64,000 nucleotides of DNA. Source: Oxytricha trifallax (lineage: Eukaryota; Ciliophora; Spirotrichea; Sporadotrichida; Oxytrichidae). The stretch lies in NCBI GenBank assembly GCA_000711775.1, contig ARYC01017261.1, positions 1 to 64,000 on the forward strand, given 5' to 3'. The notes under the pieces were generated by a model. That model worked only from the letters and a program-made list of their open reading frames with translations. It was not told the DNA's origin and searched no databases. Both the position numbers and the translations under genes were made by a program. Positions 55,941 to 64,000 of the stretch are shown here, one piece after another; position 1 is the first letter of the stretch, and each line of letters begins with the position of its first letter.

Positions 55941-58918
55941 CCAAAGTGATTATATGGGATTGATTCTTCTCTTGATGCTTTTAAGGCATGCTTCCATGAT
56001 TTCTCTATTGCTTTGCAAACTATGAACTTTTTCTTGGCACTTTCTCTTGACCTGGATTAAAAATACATATAATTTTGCTTTCGCTTAACTTCTGCACTTA
56101 TTTTATTCTACTGTATAATGTTCTTATTTTCCAATTAAAAATGTAGATTAGGAGATTAATCAGTCACTAGGTTTTCATTGGTGTTTCTGTAAGTGCTTAA
56201 ATCCATACGAGTCACTCTCTCTTCTTTAGAGTCTATTGAACTTTGATGTGATCCGTTTAAGTGCTATCCATTTATCATGTTATTATTTAATACCACAAAT
56301 ACTTAAATTAAGTCGATAAAATATATTTTAACAATAAAATGTAGCTAATTTGAAGTTTATATATTTCATTCTTATAATAAAAAGATTCTTCCAAATTATA
56401 AAAATAATCTTCAATTAATAATTTTATATATTTAGAAACTCGGGTCATCTATGGTGTTGTCTGAGTTATTTTGTTGTTGTTATTTTTTAAATGCAATTCT
56501 TTAATAACAAAAAATAATATCAAACATATAGTTCATATTAGTTGTAAAATAGATTTTGTGTTTATATTGTAAAGTAATTAAGTAGTTGGTATCTGCTGTG
56601 GTTATTTATTATATTCATTTTTTATATAATGCTCTGAATTAAAGGTAAACTGCTTCTTTTATAGTATAACTCTTGTAGGAGTGAGTTTCTAGCTCTCTTT
56701 TTCACTTGTTCTGCTGTTAATCTGAACTCTCATTTTTGGTTCATCCACATATGAGGAATCCTCATTCTATGGGTAGATTTCAAATTTTTGATTTAGGTCA
56801 TTATCATCAATAATGTCTTGATTTATAAACTTGAGATTTGACATCATTTTTTGCTCATTTGGGGATTGGCCTTAAATTATCATCATTGTATTAGTGTCCA
56901 TAAAGGACTCGGCTGAGTCTTCTTTAATTTTTTCCAAATCGATATTTTAAGCTTGAATTTGTAAACCGATGACGTTTTTTGTTCGTTCTTATTATACTTT
57001 TGTAGTATCTTATTCCACTTAATTCTATTGAATTTCAAATTACTTTGAGCTTGTATTGTAATCATTATATGCCTACTCATCTGGCTGAATTTATAAATTT
57101 GGCTATGAATAGTGCTGATCATAATTGACTGAGCTCTATTGACTAAATATTGGTTAAATTTGATCATTTTAATCCTAAATCTTGATTTTATTTGGAGAAT
57201 CCCCTGATTCACTCATTATTTAAGTACCAATTGAGATTTAATTTTTGAATTTTAGCATCTCTTGAGAGTCTACATTTATAAACTCTAGTTTATTTTGCTT
57301 CTTTTACTATATCTTTAATTTCATCATATTTATGTTAGGTTATACTTTAAGTGAAAGTTGATTCTTAGTTTGATTATTAATATGAGTCTAATTTTCCATG
57401 ATAGAGTCTGGATCTTACTTCAGCTCTGAAGTGTTTATTTGTATGTTTAATCGGTCTTTTATAATTCTTTCACTGTCTTTTGAGGTTTGCCTGCTATTAA
57501 TAATTTTAGTAAGCTCGTCAATTCCTCTAAATTAGTCCCCATGCGATAATTTGACTACTTATTTACTTTAGGATGTTTTGCTGTTGAGAACAGTTGACTT
57601 TGGCTTCTTGTTAATAACGAAAAGATCTTTTTCATCTTGCTTTCTTCTGTTTTTAATGGTTTACATATTCAACTCCTGCATCCTATTTTGGGAGATACTG
57701 TTTCTTTAAACGTTTAAGGCGTCAAAGTCGAATTTCTTTGAGGCTATGATATTCGAGGTTTCTCTCATTCTTTGGACTGATGATCTGACTGAGTACATGT
57801 TACTTTGGATGTTTTAATCATGTTTTTTGTTTTTAATCGCTCGTTCTGGTATTTCTTCTTCTATAACTTTCTTATTTGTAAATAGTTTTGACTATGAATA
57901 CTTTTGATTTAGTATACTGTCATCCATAGACTGTAAACCTGGACTACACTGACTTAAGTGATCTGCACTTTGCAGGTTACTAAATACATTACTGTCTCTA
58001 TGCTCTATCTACAGATCCTTAAATCTTAGTCTCATCTATTCTTTATTAAGTCGATCGAAATTTGTTGGTTAAGTTTTTGGAACTGAATGTATTGGGCTCT
58101 GAAAAGAGAGATTCATAGGGTTTAAACTAGTTTTATTATCGTTATAATTTGCAAATGTAGACTTATTAAAGTCTATTGAGATAATGTTTTTATGTGAAGC
58201 TGGTGTGTGAAGCGCAGATTACTTGTCTTTCATTGATTTTATGAGAGCAATTTATTCATCTGCATATTTATTCATTTTTGACTCTTGATAGTGTGCTTCT
58301 TACCTTCTCATCTTTGAGAATAAATAGTTTGATTGAGTGGGTCTAACATTTGCTTATAGATAAAAGAATATAAGACTTATAACTTATTTTTAAGTAGATC
58401 ACTGAAGTTATTGTAATTTAGCTTGTATGCTTTATTTATCTTTATTCTGTTTGATTTACAGTCATCAAAAGTATTCGAAAGGGCAGTTCTATTTAAAAAA
58501 TCTTCGTTTTGTGAGTATGGAATCAATTTATTCTTGTCTGCAATTGAATTCCTCATACTTATGGGATCAATCCTGAATCTAGTAGCTGCTGATTGCTTAT
58601 TTGAGATAATTTAATGATTCACTAAGCTGTTACTAGTTCCTGTGCCTGGGATGTTATTTGGAGATTACGATTATATAAATCTTCTTTTTATATTTAATTT
58701 GCTAGAATTTAGTGTTTAATCTCTGGAACTTTATTGGCTTGCTTATAGTGATTGAAATTTAAGCTGGGCTGAGTTTGTTACAATAGGTCCCTGTAAGAAT
58801 TCCTTCTCTTATAAATTTAATCATCAATTAATTTTAACGTATTAATAGTACTGAGCTCCTTGTATTCCATAGTCAGAGCTTAATGTAGCAAACCGTTTCT
58901 TATGGCCTCTTTACTCAT
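55941..58918 (-). CDS. Long Q/S/N-rich protein of unknown function
   Basis: ATG 58918 (MSKEAIRNGLLHQALTMEYK). After a break near 58615 a very long TGA-free frame runs from about 58300 to TGA 56533-56535, including QRMRETSNIIASKKFDFDAL, KDLFVINKKPKSTVLNSKTS, SPNKIKIQDQNDQIQPIF and NEDSSYVDEPKMRVQINSRT. Further coding-like pieces at about 56280-55950 (RVTRMDLSTYRNTNENLV; KKKFIVCKAIEKSWKHALKA) may be a 3' exon. No domain recognised. Coding status rests on the absence of TGA and on coherent charged/hydrophobic patterning. Confidence 0.6.
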
Positions 58919-58999
58919 GATATCTATGGCTACCTTACTACTACTAATAGTGTTTATTTTATTTATTTATTTAATGCTTTACAGAAATTAATACTGGGG

Positions 59000-59674
59000 A
59001 TTAAACCAACCAGGAATATATAATCATTTTATGCTCTTTCTTCCCTTTCTCGCTACCATTGGTGTCCTGTATTGGAGACCGGGTTTTTGTTTGGCTCCCA
59101 GGATTTGTTACCCAGATGGATGGTTAGTTTCTTAAAGCCTGTCCTCTTCTCAATCATTCGGTGGGTCACATAGGATCACGCTAGTGTTTTTGTTAATTTA
59201 GTTTCAACTGTGTTTAGAGCACGCTTTTGTATTCTATACCTTTTGAATTTTGGTTTATCTGCTATAATTTTTAATCTTATCTAATATAATCAATGGCAAT
59301 ATAATTATTATTATAGATCAACACATCGATATGTTTATTTTTGAAAATTCCTTTTGCTTTCATAAGAGGCGGGAGTAATTCTTAATTTTAGTGCATACTC
59401 TAATTAGTCATGTCCACACTTGGATTCATAAGGTTTTTAGAAGAACTTTTTTACATCTACATGAAAGAAATAAGATAAAAATTAAAGATTAAAAGCCATG
59501 ATATTTCAATTTTCACAATAAGGAATACTTTAGTAAACTTACTTAAGAATTGTAGAATTCCACGGAGAGGGTGTCTTAACTTGTTTTATTGGAAGTGGCT
59601 TATTTCAAATGAATTTCCTTGACTAATTTCTGGTATTCATTTGTCATTCTAACTGCAGCAGCTGTTTATTTCAT
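59000..59674 (-). CDS. Small unidentified protein in several segments
   Basis: ATG 59674: MKQTAAAVRMTNEYQKLVKE, then a probable intron or IES (about 59555-59465, GTAAG..), then VDVKKFFQKPYESKCGHDQL and EYALKLRITPASYESKRNFQ, followed by KIIADKPKFKRYRIQKRALN. Basic and compact, size of a mitochondrial accessory subunit, but the family is not recognised. Confidence 0.5.
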
Positions 59675-59944
59675 AATAAAATAAATAATTATCCTTTTTT
59701 AATTTAACTTAATTATTATATTTTTATATAAAATGCATAACTCTCCCATAATGATAGAATTTAAAAAAGCAAGTATATAAAGTGAATTAATGAGAGAATT
59801 TATCAGATGTTTCATAGACATTTAAACTATATAAGCTGTGTGATGAAATAGGTTAATTAATTAAATAAATCAATTTGTATAAATATACTTAAATTATCAG
59901 AAATTTGTTAAACTAGAACAAATCTACACTATAATTCAGAAATC

Positions 59945-61607
59945 ATGGAAAACCCACTAAATAGCAATAACTTTGACATGCCATTCGTATTTGATCACTC
60001 ATAAATGAACGTTCTTAATAAAATGAAAGAAATCAGTGATAGAAATGTGTCACCATATGCATTTAATAGCAATGATGACTTTGTGCAACCAGTTTCATTT
60101 TTATAAAAGTTAGATTATTATACAGTAAATAAGTTATATTAATAAACTGCTTTTAAATCTAAAATTAAAAATTAATTTTTTATAGCAATAATAATCATAA
60201 TAAAATTAAACAATGAATCAGATAAAGCCATTTGAACTTGGATACCTTGTTTCACCTACCTATGAAGATGGAGATATTTTTGAAAGAATGAGATAAGATC
60301 TAAGAAAATAGGAGGAAAATTAAAGAGATCAATACCTGAGACTTAAGTATCAAACAGATCTGGAGTAAGATCCAGTAAAAAGATTAAGAATGCTTGATTC
60401 AGGATATAGAGATCCAAAGCCATCACAATTTAGTTTTGAAGATCTCCCAGAGTCTTTTGATTACCATTAAATCGATAGCAAGATTTAAAATTTAGAGAGC
60501 AGAGTTCTTAATCATCAAGATCAAAACATTCATGAAGTAAAGAACTTAGACAACCAGATAGAAAAGTTTATTCATGCCACAAGATTGGAGGAAGATTGGA
60601 ACTAAAACATTAAAAGCTCATTTCTAAGTGATAACTAAAGGAGGCGACAGTAAAGTAGCCTATTGAAATCAAGAAGGGATAAGGAATAGACTTTAATGTA
60701 AACCTAGAAGATAGAAGCTAAGAAAATAGCTGAGAAGAAATTCTTAATTGGCAATGATTCTGACAAGATTTAGTTAGAGGAAAAGTTTCAGAAATTACGA
60801 AAGTTTTCTGATGAAGTGATTTCTTAGAAATTCTATAAGTTAAGTTCCAACTTAACAAGGAACTATTTAATCTTTTTAAACATAGACTCGGAGTCAGAAA
60901 GGAGCGAATATTTTTGTAAAAGAGGGAGCTCATTAATAAATGCTTATGAATCCTTCAAACTTGGATAAAACAACCTTAATTCTTTAAGTTTCCTCAGCTA
61001 AAGACGTCATAATTTCCAGAAAATTAATAATGATTTGTCAATCTCAATACCTATTAACCCTGAAAGCTCTTAGAGAAACAAAACAAAGCATAAATTCTCA
61101 AGATCTATACTCTAAGGCAGAAGTTTAATGAATCAATCACCGATGAACATGAGAAAGTCTTAACTCTAAATTATAGTTGATAGAGTTAACATCAATTCAA
61201 AGAGAAATATTGAAAGAGAAATGGAAAATGTTAAATTAAAAGAATCAATTTTACCATCTTTAAATGTCTCCTCAAGAAATTAAACATACCAAGATTAATA
61301 AGTAGGGGCATTTACATTTAATTTTGCTACAATGACAAACAAACCTACCAAATCATAATAGGTAAATAAACTACAAGAACAAAGATTCAAGAATGTAAAT
61401 GATTGGTCCAAAAGCTAAGTTTATTCAATTTTGAATACCAACAACTACTCATAGAATAGCACATAGCCTGATACATTTACTAGCAACAGAGTTAAATTCG
61501 ATAAATCTAAAATTTTAGATTTAAGATGCCAACCCACCAATAAATTTCACTTGAGAGAGGAGCATGAAGCAGAGTAGTACTTGCTCAATCCAAAACTTAA
61601 GTAATGA
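59945..61607 (+). CDS. 533-aa protein of unknown function
   Basis: Exon 1 59945-60124 (MENPLNSNNFDMPFVFDHSQ), intron 60125-60185 (61 nt, GTAAAT..TATAG), exon 2 60186-61607. Exons are 60 and 474 codons, both in phase, ending TGA 61605-61607 with no internal TGA. Acidic/basic mixed, helical N-terminal half (FERMRQDLRKQEENQRDQYL; IHATRLEEDWNQNIKSSFLS), S/N-rich C-terminal half. Looks like one uninterrupted MDS. No known domain seen. Confidence 0.8.
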
Positions 61608-61699
61608 TATATTAATAAACTAATGATAAGAAATATATAAGTATTTAAGAGAGTCATAAGAATTTTAAAGATTAATTTAATAAATAAAAACTTAACTTT

Positions 61700-62556
61700 C
61701 ATTGTTAACTCTATGGTTCGATTGTTTCTGGATAATTTTACTAAATTTCATCCTGCTTATCATTGTATTGCACATCTTATTCTTATTTAATCTGTCCAAT
61801 CTACATCATTTGCGTTTCTATGACTTCCATCTGTTAGTATAAGTCCCTCATCTACGTGAAGAATTTGCTTTCTACTTCCATAGTAAATCTGATGCAAATC
61901 TGATCAATGATGTATTCTCCTCCATCCTAAACATTCTCCAGCATCTTGTCAAGTTTGGTGTTATGTATATCAAATTCTGCTTTTGATTTATTGAACTTTT
62001 CAACGTTTCTCTAGTAAGTCTCTATTTTCTTGGGCTCCTTGGCATTTGCATGAGTTTTCTCAAGTTTAGCTAATTTGTTTCTGTAATGATCATAGGCCAC
62101 TCTGGAATCTTCCCTGATCTCCTCTTAATTCTTCAATTTCTTTATTGATTTAAACAGCCTTGAACACAAACTATGCAAAGTTTTGTCCATTTAATATATT
62201 TAATCTGTCAGTTGATTTGATTGGTCAAGAATCTGTGCTAATTGTTCAGCATAATATTCATATTCAGAACCTTGGTAGAAGATGTTCAATGTCTTTGCAT
62301 ATTCCAGATTGCTGTCAATTATTACTTAAAAAAATGATAATGACATTGATTAAGTTTACATTAAGCATTAGTACCGAAGAGATCTACACTTTTGTAATAG
62401 GTTCTAAGCTATTACTCTAACTCCTGGATTAATTTGATTTTTCTTTCTAAGACTTCATCTGTGGTTTTCTTATTCTTATCAATCATCTCTGCAAACTAAA
62501 TCCAATGAAAATGATATTATAGATACCTTTTGTTTGAGTAGTGAAAAGCCATTCAT
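61700..62556 (-). CDS. BAR-domain protein
   Basis: ATG 62556 (MNGFSLLKQK), 32-nt intron (GTATCT..ATTTAG, about 62495-62526), then FAEMIDKNKKTTDEVLERKI, QELEQQLRTYYKSVDLF, an IES or intron, and the classical BAR pattern: VAYDHYRNKLAKLEKTHANA, KEPKKIETYQRNVEKFNKSK, AEFDIHNTKLDKMLEN, IDQICIRFTMEVESKFFTQM. BAR dimers sense or shape curved membranes. Neighbour of an ARF-like GTPase on the same strand. The C-terminal limit near 61700 is approximate. Confidence 0.8.
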
Positions 62557-62631
62557 TTTGGATTATGATTATAAATTCTTATTAATACTTCAATAAAAGA
62601 TGATTACGATCAATAAATCTCAATAATTAAA

Positions 62632-63216
62632 TCATTAATTAGGAACAACAATATGATTATTATCTTTTATTTACCTCATTACCCATTTAAAAGCTTCAAT
62701 AATTTCCTTTGGTTTATCTATAGTACTCCCTATATATTTAAACGGCCTATCTTTCTCAAGCTTTTCCAAGCCTAAACTCTTATATATTTCTTCTCTATCA
62801 AGCTTGACTTATAGATCTTGTTTCCCTGCAATCACAAGCAGTGGAATTTTGGCATTATTTAATTGTTTAATAATCTCCCAAAACTATACTCTTACTTCTT
62901 CAAATTTTTCATAGTCTGTATTGCTAGAATCAATTACATACACAATAGCAGAGGCGTCTTAGTAGAACATATTCTACAGGTTTTTATTGAACCAATTAGG
63001 GTTATGATCCCAAGATTATATCTGAATATCGTCTTCATAGTCTACTTGCTCAAGCATCACTCCCTGGGGAGGTATAACTACATCCTCTACTTTCTTATCA
63101 ATTGGTGTTATTAAACTTAATATTGATGTTTTCCCTGCTCCTTATTACCCCAAGACAAGCACTAGTTTAGATCTTGGAAAATAATAATGAAATAATCGTG
63201 AAAAGCACCCACCCAT
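62632..63216 (-). CDS. ARF-like small GTPase, myristoylated, 194 aa
   Basis: Uninterrupted 195-codon frame from ATG 63216 to TGA 62632-62634. It starts MGGCFSRLF, a myristoylation plus palmitoylation signal. P-loop LGQQGAGKTS near residue 29; G4 AGKQDL (ARF NKQD); helix KLDREEIYKSLGLEKL. The switch-II WDxGGQ motif is replaced by WDHNPNW, so the catalytic Gln region is unusual and hydrolysis may be altered. Membrane-traffic or ciliary role by family; the exact ARL type is not assigned. Confidence 0.82.
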
Positions 63217-63338
63217 TTCAAATTTAATAATTTAATTAAGAGTTATTCTTTAATTTACATCAATTTATATGCAAGAGTCATATTAGAAGATTAGTATTTA
63301 ATAAAAAGAATAACTTAATAAATAATTTATTCTTTATG

Positions 63339-64000
63339 TCAACTCTCATAGTATGTCAAATTGCTTGACTTGAATTCATTATTGATAATTTGTTGTAATA
63401 ATTAAGTGGACTCTTAGTCTGTAAATACTCCCTTTTTATCTTAAACTTTTAGATCTGTTACTAATAGATACTGCTTACTGCTGGCTTCTTCAGAAATATC
63501 CAAGTACAAGCCTGTACAAACTTTAAGTTTTTTTACTCTGTAGAACTTCAAAGTGTCTTTATTCTTTTGTATAATCTACAGAAGATCTTTCCTAGTTTCT
63601 AGACTTGAAGTGCCCAATTTAAGCTGATTTTTTATTGAAGTTTTAAGCAAATCTGGAAATTCAGATTCCTCTTCATCTTCATCATCGTTGTTATTGTTGC
63701 TATTATCCAAGCATTTATTAATATCTTTTTGTTGGCTTTGCATGCTGATTTTATTGTCATTATTCTAAGTAAATGATGTTTGCAACAAAATTACCTTATC
63801 TTCTTCTTTTTGACTTCTGAAGCTTTGATTTTGAAATTTATTCACTGACAAGATGCTCTCTTCTAGCACTGATAGATTAACAGAAAATGAAGACTGCTAA
63901 ACTTCTATATTATTGTTTTCATGCTGAAAAAATGAGTCATTATCAATATTGGGCTTTTCATTAGCAAATTATGAAGAAAGATTCGATTGATTCAGTTAAG
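63339..64000 (-). CDS. Acidic protein of unknown function (5' end beyond the window)
   Basis: Open to the right edge without TGA. Read inward: QQSSFSVNLSVLEESILSVN, NDDEDEEESEFPDLLKTSIK, KNKDTLKFYRVKKLKVCTGL, EASSKQYLLVTDLKVQDKKG, ending NEFKSSNLTYYES at TGA 63339-63341. No domain recognised. Confidence 0.7.

Noticed and set aside
1..64000. tRNA, rRNA or snRNA genes
   Set aside because: Scanned by eye for cloverleaf-like and conserved rRNA words and found none convincing; a covariance-model search would be decisive.

Overview
The window looks like germline (micronuclear) DNA of a spirotrich ciliate close to Oxytricha/Sterkiella. It is AT-rich. Conserved proteins read through TAA and TAG (glutamine) and stop only at TGA, and introns are tiny (26-61 nt). 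Genes are cut into macronuclear-destined segments (MDSs) separated by internal eliminated sequences (IESs) with short direct-repeat pointers. A transposon of the TBE (telomere-bearing element) type is present, with C4A4 repeats at its tips. With this code most ordinary ORF calls are fragments or shadows. The gene models here come from reading TAA/TAG as Gln, protein-family similarity judged by eye, and frame-preserving pointer joins; no search was run.

Left part (1-13617, minus strand): IFT172, a ciliary transport gene, broken by about 15 unscrambled IESs. One IES is an 8.17-kb nest: a 4160-bp TBE (3364-7523, AAT target duplication) inside a second TBE-like element (546-8715, also AAT) that has the same three genes (zinc-finger/kinase, 22-kDa-type protein, DDE transposase) but no telomeric repeats. 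Next come CCHC zinc-knuckle/RGG protein genes (14221-18207, minus).

Middle (19597-26497, minus): SPT6, scrambled in an odd/even pattern between two blocks, with pointers up to 14 bp and MDSs as small as 27 bp; its C-terminal tail carries a CCHC knuckle. Two GAR-domain proteins with MGxxCC-type N termini follow (26715-30143, minus), with a 520-bp G-tipped inverted-repeat element between them. On the plus strand lies a probable 7TM receptor fused to a phosphatidylinositol phosphate kinase (about 30900-33875). Then two inverted copies of ribosomal protein L9: a frame-shifted plus copy (34140-35275) and an intact minus copy (37099-39262) with an extra 625-bp IES.

Right part: a secreted-type multipass membrane protein (39672-41619, minus); a P5A-type ATPase (about 41700-46933, plus), again odd/even scrambled but carrying in-frame TGAs and frameshifts; an S/N/Q-rich protein; a secreted NTT-repeat glycoprotein (50464-51859, plus); a Cys-rich coiled-coil protein; a long Q/S/N-rich protein; and, at the right end, an intact 533-aa unknown protein, a BAR-domain protein, a myristoylated ARF-like GTPase and an unfinished acidic protein. 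No rRNA, tRNA or CRISPR was recognised.
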